NCBI RefSeq assembly: GCF_007097385.1
Contig: NZ_VJZS01000007.1
Location: 1-64,000, forward strand
Source of the DNA: Flavobacterium sp. ZT3R18
Lineage (GTDB): Bacteria > Bacteroidota > Bacteroidia > Flavobacteriales > Flavobacteriaceae
Length of the DNA stretch: 64,000 nucleotides
Reading direction: 5' to 3'
Shown: one piece after another, positions 29,200-37,908 of the stretch
Layout: each line of letters begins with the position of its first letter
How positions within the stretch are numbered: the stretch's first letter is position 1
Translations under genes and position numbers: made by a program
Notes under the pieces: generated by a model
Databases searched by the model: none
What the model saw: only the letters and a program-made list of their open reading frames with translations
Told to the model about the DNA's origin: nothing

Positions 29200-29721
29200 A
29201 TGGAAAATAAAATGTTCACTATTTCTGTTTATTCAGAAAATAACGTTGGCTTGCTAAACAGAATATCGGGTATATTCTTGAAACGCCACATCAATATTTT
29301 GAGTCTAAATGTTTCAGAATCTGAAATTGAAAATGTTTCGAAATTTATCATTGTTGTTAATACCACCGAAAAATGGGTGCATAACATTGTAGGTCAAATA
29401 GAAAAACAAATAGAAGTCATCAAAGCGTTTTATCATGTTGATGATGAGACTATCTTTTTAGAAAGTGCTTTATTCAAAATTGAATCCAGTCTACTTTTTG
29501 ACGATAAACAAATTCAGAATATTATAAAAGAAAGTAAAGCTGAAATCGTTACGGTATCAAGAGAATTTTTTGTGATTTCAAAATCAGGAAAACGTTCAGA
29601 AATCGAAGAATTATACGCAAAATTAAAACCCTTTGGAATCATGCAATTTGTCCGTTCCGGAAGAATATCGGTTTCCAAAGAAAAAATGGAAATTTCAAGT
29701 ATGTTGGAAGGGTTAAGATAA
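29200..29721 (+). CDS. ilvN: Acetolactate synthase small (regulatory) subunit
   Basis: 173 residues. An N-terminal ACT domain (about 5-80: FTISVYSENNVGLLNRISGIFLKR, split) and a C-terminal ACT-like domain (about 90-165) match IlvN/IlvH. It gives valine feedback control to the catalytic subunit. It lies in the run ilvD-ilvB-ilvN-ilvC. Confidence 0.92.
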   Translation: MENKMFTISVYSENNVGLLNRISGIFLKRHINILSLNVSESEIENVSKFIIVVNTTEKWVHNIVGQIEKQIEVIKAFYHVDDETIFLESALFKIESSLLFDDKQIQNIIKESKAEIVTVSREFFVISKSGKRSEIEELYAKLKPFGIMQFVRSGRISVSKEKMEISSMLEGLR

Positions 29722-29803
29722 CCGTCAATCGGCAAAATCTTAATTGACAGTTGAGAACAAATAAATAAAACAATAAATTACATATTCATTAAACATAAAA
29801 AAA

Positions 29804-31273
29804 ATGGCAAATTATTTCAATACATTACCACTTAGATTACAATTAGAACAATTAGGCGTTTGCGAATTCATGGATCAAGCTGAATTTTCAAATGGAATTA
29901 CTGCTTTGGCAGGAAAAAAAGTAGTCATTGTAGGTTGTGGAGCCCAAGGTTTGAATCAAGGTTTGAACATGAGAGATTCTGGATTAGATATTTCTTATGC
30001 TTTGCGTGCAGATGCAATTTCAGAAAAAAGAGCTTCTTTTAAAAATGCTACAGATAATGGTTTCAAAGTGGGAACTTATGAAGAATTAATTCCAACAGCT
30101 GATTTGGTTTGTAACCTTACGCCAGACAAACAACATACTGCTGTAGTTACCGCAATCATGCCATTGATGAAACAAGGAGCTACTTTGGCTTATTCTCATG
30201 GGTTTAATATTGTTGAAGAAGGAATGCAAATCCGTAAAGACTTAACGGTTATTATGTGTGCACCTAAATGCCCAGGATCTGAAGTGCGTGAGGAATACAA
30301 AAGAGGTTTTGGTGTGCCAACTCTTATTGCCGTTCATCCAGAAAATGATCCAAACGGAGCTGGATTAGAACAAGCAAAAGCGTACGCAGTTGCAACAGGA
30401 GGTCACAAAGCGGGAGTTTTAAAATCTTCATTTGTTGCCGAAGTAAAATCAGATTTAATGGGGGAGCAAACTATTCTTTGTGGAATGTTGCAAACGGGAT
30501 CTATTTTATGTTTCGATAAAATGGTCGAAAAAGGTATCGAGCCAGGATATGCTTCAAAATTAATTCAATACGGATGGGAAACCATTACCGAAGCTTTGAA
30601 ACATGGTGGTATCACTAATATGATGGATCGTCTTTCTAATCCTGCAAAAATTGAGGCTTATGAATTGGCAGATGAATTAAAAGACATCATGCGTCCGTTG
30701 TTTCAAAAGCACATGGATGATATTATCTCTGGGGAATTTTCAAAAAACATGATGATTGACTGGGCAAATGACGACATCAATCTTTTGACATGGAGAGCAG
30801 CAACAGCTGAAACTAATTTTGAAAAAACGGCTCCGACAACAGCTGAAATTTCAGAACAAGAATACTTTGACAATGGAGTATTAATGATTGCTATGGTAAA
30901 AGCTGGTGTAGAATTGGCTTTTGAAACCATGACAGAATCAGGAATTATTGAGGAATCAGCATACTACGAATCATTACATGAATTGCCTTTGATTGCCAAT
31001 ACGGTAGCAAGAAAAAAATTATATGAAATGAACAGAATCATTTCGGATACTGCGGAGTACGGTTGTTATTTGTTTGATCATGCTTGTAAACCATTATTGA
31101 CTGAGTTCATGAAAACGGTTGAAACGAATATAATCGGAAAACCTTTTTCAACGTCAAATGGTGTAGATAATGCAGTATTAATTGCAGTAAACAGCACTAT
31201 TCGTCAACATCCTATAGAAGAAGTGGGAGGTTGGTTGAGAGCATCAATGACCGCAATGAAAAAAATAGGATAA
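29804..31273 (+). CDS. ilvC: Ketol-acid reductoisomerase, class II (long form)
   Basis: 489 residues, the length of class II KARI with a duplicated knotted C-terminal domain. The NADPH site [20 protein letters not shown] and the metal-binding acidic residues around [17 protein letters not shown] are present. It isomerises and reduces acetolactate and acetohydroxybutyrate. It is the last gene of the ilv run. Confidence 0.95.
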   Translation: MANYFNTLPLRLQLEQLGVCEFMDQAEFSNGITALAGKKVVIVGCGAQGLNQGLNMRDSGLDISYALRADAISEKRASFKNATDNGFKVGTYEELIPTADLVCNLTPDKQHTAVVTAIMPLMKQGATLAYSHGFNIVEEGMQIRKDLTVIMCAPKCPGSEVREEYKRGFGVPTLIAVHPENDPNGAGLEQAKAYAVATGGHKAGVLKSSFVAEVKSDLMGEQTILCGMLQTGSILCFDKMVEKGIEPGYASKLIQYGWETITEALKHGGITNMMDRLSNPAKIEAYELADELKDIMRPLFQKHMDDIISGEFSKNMMIDWANDDINLLTWRAATAETNFEKTAPTTAEISEQEYFDNGVLMIAMVKAGVELAFETMTESGIIEESAYYESLHELPLIANTVARKKLYEMNRIISDTAEYGCYLFDHACKPLLTEFMKTVETNIIGKPFSTSNGVDNAVLIAVNSTIRQHPIEEVGGWLRASMTAMKKIG

Positions 31274-31476
31274 TTAAAAAAGGAATTACCACACATGAGG
31301 GTGTGCTGGGATTTGCATGATATCATTAAGTTTAAAATTTTGAATTAGTAAGCATTTATTTATGATTGAAAAGGTATTAATGCATTTTACTTTCGCTTAA
31401 CTTCCAACGAATTTGTAAGTTAAGTGAAGTAATCCCTAACTGTTAGAATAATAGAATTGTTGTTAATTATTGTTAT

Positions 31477-31520
31477 TAAAAGGATATGGTATATTTCTAT
31501 TGTATCCTTTTATTGTTTTT
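31477..31520 (+). terminator. Probable terminator of the ilv operon
   Basis: TAAAAGGATA (31477-31486) pairs perfectly with TATCCTTTTA (31503-31512) across a 16-base loop, followed by a T-rich stretch. It lies about 200 bases after ilvC. Confidence 0.55.
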
Positions 31521-31550
31521 TATGCTTAAAAGAACTTGAATTTTTAAAGA

Positions 31551-31596
31551 AAAATCATAAAACGTGATGATAAATTACTTTTTGTGATTTTTTTTT
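31551..31596 (+). terminator. Terminator-like hairpin in the acs upstream region
   Basis: AAAATCATAAAA (31551-31562) pairs with TTTTTGTGATTTT (31580-31591) with one wobble, and a run of T follows to 31596. It lies 66 bases before the acs start. It may end read-through from ilv or act as an attenuator of acs. Confidence 0.5.
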
Positions 31597-31662
31597 AATA
31601 TTTTAAAGTAATAGTTTTTAAAACGAGGGAGATTTAATACTTTTATAAAAAAAACGAAAAAA

Positions 31663-33573
31663 ATGAGTTATTTTAAGATTGATAGTTTAGAGCAGTATTT
31701 TAAGCATTATAATAAATCAATACGTGAACCTCGAAAATTTTGGGGGAAAATTGCGGAGGAAAATTTCACTTGGTACCAATATTGGGATAAAGTTGTTGAT
31801 TTTAATATGGCTGAAGCTGAAATAAAATGGTTTACTGAAGCAAAAGTAAATATTGTAAAAAACTGTATTGACAGGCATCTAGCTAAAAAAGGAGATAAAA
31901 CTGCCATTATTTTCGAACCAAACGATCCATCTGAAGAAGCTTTACATATTAGTTACAATGAATTGTACGAACGTGTTTCAAAAATGGCGAATGTTTTGCG
32001 AGAGCAAGGGATAACCAAAGGAGACCGTGTTTGTATTTACTTACCAATGATTCCTGAATTGGCCGTTTCTGTTTTAGCATGTGCTCGAATTGGTGCGATA
32101 CATTCTGTTGTTTTTGCAGGTTTTTCTGCTTCGGCAGTTGCTTCAAGGATCAATGATAGTGAATGTAAAATGGTTATTACTTCTGATGGAGGATACCGTG
32201 GAAATAAAACTATCGATTTAAAAGGAATTATTGATGACGCATTAGAAAGCTGTCCTTGCGTTACTTCTGTTTTGGTAACCAAAAGAACGAATGCTGAAAT
32301 AAACATGAAAGCAGGTCGTGATCAATGGTTGCAACCTCTATTAGATAATGCAACCAGCAATTGCGTTGCTGAAATTATGGACGCCGAAGACCCTTTGTTT
32401 ATATTGTACACTTCAGGATCTACAGGTAAACCAAAAGGAATGGTTCATACTACAGCGGGTTATATGGTGTACACAGCCTATACTTTTAAAAATGTCTTCA
32501 ATTATGAAGAGAACGATATTTTTTGGTGTACTGCAGATATTGGTTGGATTACAGGACACTCTTATATTCTTTACGGACCATTATTGAATGGTGCAACAAC
32601 AGTTATTTTTGAAGGAGTTCCATCTTACCCTGATTTTAGTCGTTTTTGGGAAACTATCGAGAAACATAAAGTAACTCAATTCTACACGGCTCCAACAGCA
32701 ATACGTGCTTTGGCAAAAGAGAATTTATCGTATGTTCAAAAATTCCCATTAAAATCATTGAAAGTAATTGGATCTGTGGGAGAACCAATAAACGAAGAAG
32801 CTTGGCACTGGTACAATGACCACGTAGGAGGGAAGCGTTGCCCAGTAGTTGATACTTGGTGGCAAACCGAAACCGGCGGTATCATGATTGCTCCATTGGC
32901 ATTTATCACACCAACAAAACCTACGTATGCTACATTACCTTTACCGGGAATTCAACCCGTTTTGATGGATGATAAACGCAATGAAATTGAAGGCAATCAA
33001 GTTGATGGTAGTTTATGTATCAAATTTCCTTGGCCTGGTATCGCCAGAACCATTTGGGGAGATCATCAAAGATATAAGGATACCTATTTCTCTGCTTTTC
33101 CGGGTAAATATTTTACTGGAGACGGAGCTTTACGCGACGAGGTTGGGTATTATAGGATTACCGGTCGAGTTGATGATGTAGTTATTGTTTCTGGTCACAA
33201 TTTAGGTACAGCACCTATTGAAGATGCAATTAATGAGCATCCGGCTGTTGCAGAGTCTGCAATTGTTGGTTTTCCACATGATATTAAAGGAAATGCATTA
33301 TACGGTTTTGTGATTTTGAAAGAATCTGGAGAATATAGAGATAGAGAAAATCTAAGTAATGAAATCAATCAACATGTGTCCGATCATATTGGACCGATTG
33401 CTAAACTAGATAAGATTCAGTTTGTTACTGGATTACCAAAAACAAGATCCGGAAAAATTATGCGTCGTATTTTACGCAAAATTGCCGAAGGAGATTATTC
33501 TAATTTTGGAGATATTACAACATTATTAAATCCAGAAATCGTGGAAGAAATCGTGAAAAGTAAAATAGAGTAA
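31663..33573 (+). CDS. acs: Acetyl-coenzyme A synthetase
   Basis: 636 residues. AMP-forming ligase motifs: YTSGSTGKPKGMVHT (P-loop), the acetate-binding W segment DTWWQTETGG, YFTGDGALRDEVGYYRITGRVDDV, and GLPKTRSGKIMRRILRK with the catalytic/acetylatable Lys. It activates acetate to acetyl-CoA. It stands alone, followed by a strong terminator. Confidence 0.95.
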   Translation: MSYFKIDSLEQYFKHYNKSIREPRKFWGKIAEENFTWYQYWDKVVDFNMAEAEIKWFTEAKVNIVKNCIDRHLAKKGDKTAIIFEPNDPSEEALHISYNELYERVSKMANVLREQGITKGDRVCIYLPMIPELAVSVLACARIGAIHSVVFAGFSASAVASRINDSECKMVITSDGGYRGNKTIDLKGIIDDALESCPCVTSVLVTKRTNAEINMKAGRDQWLQPLLDNATSNCVAEIMDAEDPLFILYTSGSTGKPKGMVHTTAGYMVYTAYTFKNVFNYEENDIFWCTADIGWITGHSYILYGPLLNGATTVIFEGVPSYPDFSRFWETIEKHKVTQFYTAPTAIRALAKENLSYVQKFPLKSLKVIGSVGEPINEEAWHWYNDHVGGKRCPVVDTWWQTETGGIMIAPLAFITPTKPTYATLPLPGIQPVLMDDKRNEIEGNQVDGSLCIKFPWPGIARTIWGDHQRYKDTYFSAFPGKYFTGDGALRDEVGYYRITGRVDDVVIVSGHNLGTAPIEDAINEHPAVAESAIVGFPHDIKGNALYGFVILKESGEYRDRENLSNEINQHVSDHIGPIAKLDKIQFVTGLPKTRSGKIMRRILRKIAEGDYSNFGDITTLLNPEIVEEIVKSKIE

Positions 33574-33595
33574 AAATGATTTAATTTTTTTTTTG

Positions 33596-33628
33596 AACTG
33601 CTTCAATTTTTTGAAGCAGTTTTTTTTG
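33596..33628 (+). terminator. Intrinsic terminator after acs
   Basis: AACTGCTTCAA (33596-33606) and TTGAAGCAGTT (33611-33621) form a perfect 11-bp stem with a TTTT loop, followed by eight T. Confidence 0.9.
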
Positions 33629-33678
33629 CTTTGATAAGTAAGTTTTGTTTTAAATAAATTGTCTAAATTAGCATTACT

Positions 33679-34809
33679 ATGAAAAACAATTCGGCTATAA
33701 CGATTATTGGTGGTGGTTTAGCAGGATTGACCGCCGCAATTCATTTGTCTAAAATGGGGTTGAAAGTTGTTTTGATAGAAAAAAATGAATATCCTAAACA
33801 TAAAGTTTGCGGAGAATACATTTCAAATGAAGTCGTTCCTTATTTTAATTGGCTTGCTCTTAGTATTTCAGAACTAAATCCGACCACAATTACAAAATTG
33901 CATTTTTCAACAGTAAACGGAAAAAGTATTTATTGTGATCTGCCGCTTGGTGGTTTTGGAATAAGTCGGTTTGCTTTGGATGCCTTTTTATGTAAAAAAG
34001 CAATAGAAAACGGATGTGAAGTGATTCAGGAAAATGTCGAAAATGTCATTTTTGAGAACGATAATTTCACCATTACAACGTCGAATAATAGGATTTTAAA
34101 TTCGGAGATTGTTATAGGAGCCTTTGGGAAAAGATCGACTATTGATTTAAAGTTAAATCGAAATTTTATTCTAAAAAAATCGCATTGGCTGGCGGTTAAA
34201 GCGCATTATTCAGGTGATTTTCCTAATGATTTAGTGGGTTTACATAATTTTGAAGGAGGGTATTGCGGGGTTTCAAAAGTAGAAAATAATGCCATAAATA
34301 TTTGTTATCTTGCCAGTTATGAGACTTTTAAAAATTATAAAAATATAGACGAGTATCAAAATCAAGTAGTTCTCAAAAATCCGAATTTAGAATTAATTTT
34401 AAAAAATTCCAAACTGCTTTTCGATAAACCTTTAACAATTAGCCAAATATCTTTTGATAAAAAAGAAATGGTTGAAAATCATATCTTAATGATTGGAGAT
34501 ACGGCTGGCCTAATTCATCCTTTGTGTGGTAATGGAATGGCAATGGCAATTCACAGTGCTCAAATTGTCTCTCAATTAATCATCAAATACCATAATGGAG
34601 AAATAAAATCTCGTAACGAGTTGGAAAAAAAATATAGTAAAGAGTGGGATTCAAATTTTAAAGAAAGACTTAGAATGGGACGTTTTTTGGCTTTTTTGCT
34701 ACAAAAAAAAGGACTATCTGCTGTTTTGATGAAAATATTGATTAAATTTCCTTCGTTAATGTCAATCATTATAAAACACACGCATGGAAAACCGATTCTG
34801 ACGGAATGA
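33679..34809 (+). CDS. FAD-dependent oxidoreductase (geranylgeranyl reductase-like) of the polyketide cluster
   Basis: 376 residues. The FAD-binding Rossmann motif IIGGGLAGLTAAIHL opens the protein, then YPKHKVCGEYIS, and the second FAD motif GDTAGLIHPLCGNGMAMAI. It belongs to the geranylgeranyl reductase/flavoprotein monooxygenase superfamily. By position, first in a run with a methyltransferase and a type III polyketide synthase, it may hydroxylate or reduce the polyketide product. The reaction is inferred from context only. Confidence 0.75.
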   Translation: MKNNSAITIIGGGLAGLTAAIHLSKMGLKVVLIEKNEYPKHKVCGEYISNEVVPYFNWLALSISELNPTTITKLHFSTVNGKSIYCDLPLGGFGISRFALDAFLCKKAIENGCEVIQENVENVIFENDNFTITTSNNRILNSEIVIGAFGKRSTIDLKLNRNFILKKSHWLAVKAHYSGDFPNDLVGLHNFEGGYCGVSKVENNAINICYLASYETFKNYKNIDEYQNQVVLKNPNLELILKNSKLLFDKPLTISQISFDKKEMVENHILMIGDTAGLIHPLCGNGMAMAIHSAQIVSQLIIKYHNGEIKSRNELEKKYSKEWDSNFKERLRMGRFLAFLLQKKGLSAVLMKILIKFPSLMSIIIKHTHGKPILTE

Positions 34810-34850
34810 TTTCAATATCAATAGCAATATCAATAGCAATATCAATTTCA
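34810..34850. repeat. CAATNN repeat tract between the FAD enzyme and methyltransferase genes
   Basis: TTTCAATATCAATAGCAATA and onward is a run of about six CAATNN hexamers filling the 51-base spacer. It belongs to the same family as 27254-27358. Confidence 0.75.
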
Positions 34851-34860
34851 AAAAGCATTC

Positions 34861-35580
34861 ATGTTTATAAATACCAAATATAGAACCGATAAGTCTGAAA
34901 TTATGGACGATTTCGATTTGGAAGGAGATGTTTTGAGAGAAGCATTAAATAAAATTGCCAAAATAAATCAGTTTCTGGGAGGTAACCAACTCACTTTGCA
35001 AGGAGTGAAAAAATTGATTTCGAAATCATCACAATCAGATGAAATTACCATTGTAGATGTAGGGTGCGGAAATGGAGATATGTTGCGAAAGCTAGCAGAT
35101 TATGGTGCTGAAAATAAATTAAATTTTCAATTAATAGGAGTAGATGCCAATAGATACACTATAGATTATGCACGAGAATTATCTATAAAGTATTCGAATA
35201 TCAGGTATTGTTGTGAAGATATTTTAAGTAATTCTTTTAAAGAAATAAGATGCGATATAATGTTGTGTACCTTAACATTACATCATTTTAAAAATAAGGA
35301 AATACTAGATTTATTAACCGTTTTTAATCTAAATTCCAGATTGGGTATAGTTATAAATGATTTAGAACGAAGCGCAATTGCATATCGATTATTTCAAATC
35401 TTATGCTTGGTTTTTAAATTGGAAAGCATGCCTTGCAAAGATGGATTGACGTCTATTTTGAGAGGTTTTAAAAAACGAGAATTAGTTCAGTTTTCAGAAA
35501 TGTTAAATTTTAGCAACTATAAGATTCAATGGAAATGGGCTTTTCGCTATCAGTGGATTATTGAAAAGGGTACAGTTTAA
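34861..35580 (+). CDS. Class I SAM-dependent methyltransferase
   Basis: 239 residues. SAM-binding motif IVDVGCGNGDM at 64-74, an acidic residue at the end of strand 2 (LIGVDANRYTI) and CTLTLHHF as post-motif. The family is diverse. Placed between the FAD enzyme and the type III PKS it is probably a tailoring O- or C-methyltransferase of the polyketide. Confidence 0.8.
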   Translation: MFINTKYRTDKSEIMDDFDLEGDVLREALNKIAKINQFLGGNQLTLQGVKKLISKSSQSDEITIVDVGCGNGDMLRKLADYGAENKLNFQLIGVDANRYTIDYARELSIKYSNIRYCCEDILSNSFKEIRCDIMLCTLTLHHFKNKEILDLLTVFNLNSRLGIVINDLERSAIAYRLFQILCLVFKLESMPCKDGLTSILRGFKKRELVQFSEMLNFSNYKIQWKWAFRYQWIIEKGTV

Positions 35581-35615
35581 GAAAAGTTGTTTTTATTGAA
35601 ACCGCCATGAAGAAA

Positions 35616-35684
35616 TTTTCTTCCTACTAAAATGAAAAGCGGTTCCTGACAACCAAATTTTAAATATTTTTTAGGAAGAAATAA
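35616..35684. repeat. Interspersed element, copy B
   Basis: The ends TTTTCTTCC and TAGGAAGAAATAAA and the central TGACAACCAAATTTTAAATA match copy A at 24026-24108, but the TCCCGAT palindrome is missing. It fills the gap before the type III PKS gene. Confidence 0.65.
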
Positions 35685-35709
35685 AATCAGAAATCAACAC
35701 AAGAAATCA

Positions 35710-36762
35710 ATGAGTGTAAAAATAAAATGTGTTGCAAAACAGTTGCCAAAATACTCCAGAACGACTCAAGAGATCATCCCTTTTCTGGATTCTTGGCTAG
35801 TTGGACAAGAAGACCGCTTTATCAAAAAAGTAAAGAAAATATTCGAAGGGGCTGCTGTAGATAAAAGATATTCCATAATGGATCCTCTTGAAGTTTTTAC
35901 GAATGCTTCTTTTGAAGGAAGAAATGATATTTATGTTCGGGAAATAATAGATTTGGGTGAGAAAGTATTGGATAAAGCGTTAAAAAAAGCGGATTGGGCA
36001 CCCCAAGATTTAGATTATATCATTACGGTAAGTTGTACGGGAATTATGATTCCTTCATTAGACGCGTATTTGATCAATAGTTTAAAACTGCGTCAGGATA
36101 TTGTACGATTGCCTGTGACAGAGATGGGATGTGCGGCTGGAATATCGGGAATTATATATGCAAAGAACTTTCTTCAAGCGAATCCAGGGAAAAGAGCAGC
36201 AGTAATTGCCGTGGAGAGTCCAACAGCAACGTTTCAATTGGATGATTTTTCAATGGCGAATATTGTGAGCGCAGCAATTTTCGGAGATGGTGCGGCTTGT
36301 GTTTTGCTGTCTTCCTGTGAAGAAGAAACTGGACCGGAAATTATTGCAGAAGAAATGTATCATTTTTACGACAACATTCACATGATGGGTTTTAAACTGA
36401 CCAACTCTGGCTTGCAAATGGTATTGGATATTGATGTTCCAGATACTATTGCGTCACATTTTCCGGATATTATTCATCCTTTTTTGGAAAAGAACAATTT
36501 AAAAATGGAAGATATTGATCATTTGATTTTTCATCCCGGTGGAAAGAAGATCGTGCAAACTGTCGAAGATTTGTTTTCTGATTTAGGAAAAAACATAAAT
36601 GACACAAAAGAAGTCTTGCGATTGTACGGAAATATGTCAAGCGCAACCGTATTGTATGTTTTGGAGCGATTTATGGATAATTATCCCGAAAAAGGCTCAA
36701 AGGGGTTGATGTTGAGTTTTGGTCCGGGTTTTTCGGCTCAAAGGGTTTTGTTGCAGTTTTAA
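35710..36762 (+). CDS. Type III polyketide synthase (chalcone/stilbene synthase family)
   Basis: 350 residues. The Cys-His-Asn triad is intact: C141 (TEMGCAAGISG), H274 (LIFHPGGKK) and N307 (LYGNMSSATV). The end carries the family loop SFGPGFSAQ. Type III PKSs extend an acyl starter with malonyl-CoA and cyclise it to resorcinols, pyrones or phloroglucinols without a carrier protein on the enzyme. The presence of a dedicated ACP, ketosynthase and dehydratase downstream suggests a special fatty or unsaturated acyl starter. Confidence 0.92.
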   Translation: MSVKIKCVAKQLPKYSRTTQEIIPFLDSWLVGQEDRFIKKVKKIFEGAAVDKRYSIMDPLEVFTNASFEGRNDIYVREIIDLGEKVLDKALKKADWAPQDLDYIITVSCTGIMIPSLDAYLINSLKLRQDIVRLPVTEMGCAAGISGIIYAKNFLQANPGKRAAVIAVESPTATFQLDDFSMANIVSAAIFGDGAACVLLSSCEEETGPEIIAEEMYHFYDNIHMMGFKLTNSGLQMVLDIDVPDTIASHFPDIIHPFLEKNNLKMEDIDHLIFHPGGKKIVQTVEDLFSDLGKNINDTKEVLRLYGNMSSATVLYVLERFMDNYPEKGSKGLMLSFGPGFSAQRVLLQF

Positions 36763-36901
36763 GATAAAAATGAATAGCGCGCTTGATTTTTAAATTTTCT
36801 CCCAAAGACGCAAAGTCTAAGGTTAGGCGCCATTGTATTGTGACACCCTGCGTTCAGACATTTGGAATAAGAAACAACAATTTTTAAAAAATATATAAAG
36901 T

Positions 36902-37327
36902 ATGGCACTTATCAATCCTCACATTAATTTCAACGGAAATGCCGAAGAAGCATTCAATTTTTACAAATCAGTATTTGGTGGAGAGTTCACAAAGATTATA
37001 CGCTTCAAAGATATATCAAGCCCTGAATATCCAGTAGCAGAAAATGAAGCAAGTAAGATAATGCACATTGCTTTGCCAATTGGCAAAAACATTTTAATGG
37101 CCAATGACGTTCCAGAAAGTATGGGAAGAGTAAATGAAAATGAAAACAGGTCTAAGATATCTATTAGTACGGAAAGTCGTGAAGAAGCCGACAAATTATT
37201 TAGCGGACTTTCAGCAGGCGGAAATATTGAAGTACCTATTGACGACAGTTCTTGGGGTTCCTGTTTTGGGATGTTTAGAGACAAATTCGGTATTGAATGG
37301 ATGGTGGATTTTGATCCAAAAATATAA
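36902..37327 (+). CDS. VOC/PhnB-like small protein
   Basis: 141 residues of the glyoxalase/VOC superfamily, PhnB-like: INPHINFNGNAEEAFNFYKS opens with the conserved His and Asn, and the end FGMFRDKFGIEWMVDFD is typical. Members include epoxide or antibiotic-related enzymes and many unknowns. It lies inside the polyketide cluster, but the gap before it carries a CGCAAAGTC-type repeat, so it may be a later insertion unrelated to the pathway. Confidence 0.75.
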   Translation: MALINPHINFNGNAEEAFNFYKSVFGGEFTKIIRFKDISSPEYPVAENEASKIMHIALPIGKNILMANDVPESMGRVNENENRSKISISTESREEADKLFSGLSAGGNIEVPIDDSSWGSCFGMFRDKFGIEWMVDFDPKI

Positions 37328-37344
37328 CGGAATACTGTAAAGCA

Positions 37345-37773
37345 ATGGGAGAAAAAGAAATACTATCAAAATTACCGTATTCCAAACCGTTTCTGTTTGT
37401 AGATAAGATTCTTAGAATTGATGAAGATGGGGTAGAAGGGGAGTATACTTTTGATGAAGATTTAGATTTTTACAAAGGGCATTTCAAAGACAATCCAATC
37501 ACACCTGGAGTGATTCTAACCGAAGTTATGGCTCAAATCGGGTTGGTTTGTCTCGGTATTTTTTTGTTGAAGAATCAATTTAATAATAAAACTTCAATAG
37601 CTTTAACATCAACGAATATTGAATTTTTAAAACCTGTTTTTCCTAATGAGAAAGTAACTGTCATTTCTCAAAAAACATATTTTAGATTTGGAAAGTTAAA
37701 ATGCAAAGTTAGTATGAAAAACGAGAGAGATGAAGTGGTTTGCAATGGAACAATTGCAGGAATGATGGTTTGA
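37345..37773 (+). CDS. FabZ-like 3-hydroxyacyl-ACP dehydratase of the polyketide cluster
   Basis: 142-residue hotdog-fold protein. The FabZ active-site pair is visible: H46 (YKGHFKDNP) and E60 (GVILTEVMAQ). It would dehydrate 3-hydroxyacyl-ACP to 2-enoyl-ACP. It sits next to the ketosynthase and ACP and so is probably dedicated to making the starter chain rather than general fatty acids. Confidence 0.85.
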   Translation: MGEKEILSKLPYSKPFLFVDKILRIDEDGVEGEYTFDEDLDFYKGHFKDNPITPGVILTEVMAQIGLVCLGIFLLKNQFNNKTSIALTSTNIEFLKPVFPNEKVTVISQKTYFRFGKLKCKVSMKNERDEVVCNGTIAGMMV

Positions 37774-37855
37774 AAAATATAAAGAATCTAAAAGATTGAA
37801 AAAATCTAAAGAAGCAAAAAAAAGCTAAAGAATCGAATAAAAGCTGACTAATCTG

Positions 37856-37908
37856 TTGCAATTGATATTGTCATTGCTATTGCCATTTAAATTTAAATTG
37901 ATATTGAA
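37856..37908. repeat. ATTGNN repeat tract at the ketosynthase start
   Basis: TTGCAATTGATATTGTCATT, then GCTATTGCCATT and AAATTGATATTG, is the inverse orientation of the CAATNN tracts. It runs into the likely TTG start codon of the next gene. Confidence 0.7.

Larger units (their letters stand above)
31274..31662. other. Intergenic region between ilvC and acs
   Basis: About 390 bases without a gene. It holds a small hairpin (CACAC...GTGTG near 31291), the ilvC terminator candidate at 31477 and a second terminator-like hairpin at 31551 close to acs. AAAATCATAAAACGT at 31551 is also found just after leuB near 25307. Confidence 0.55.
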
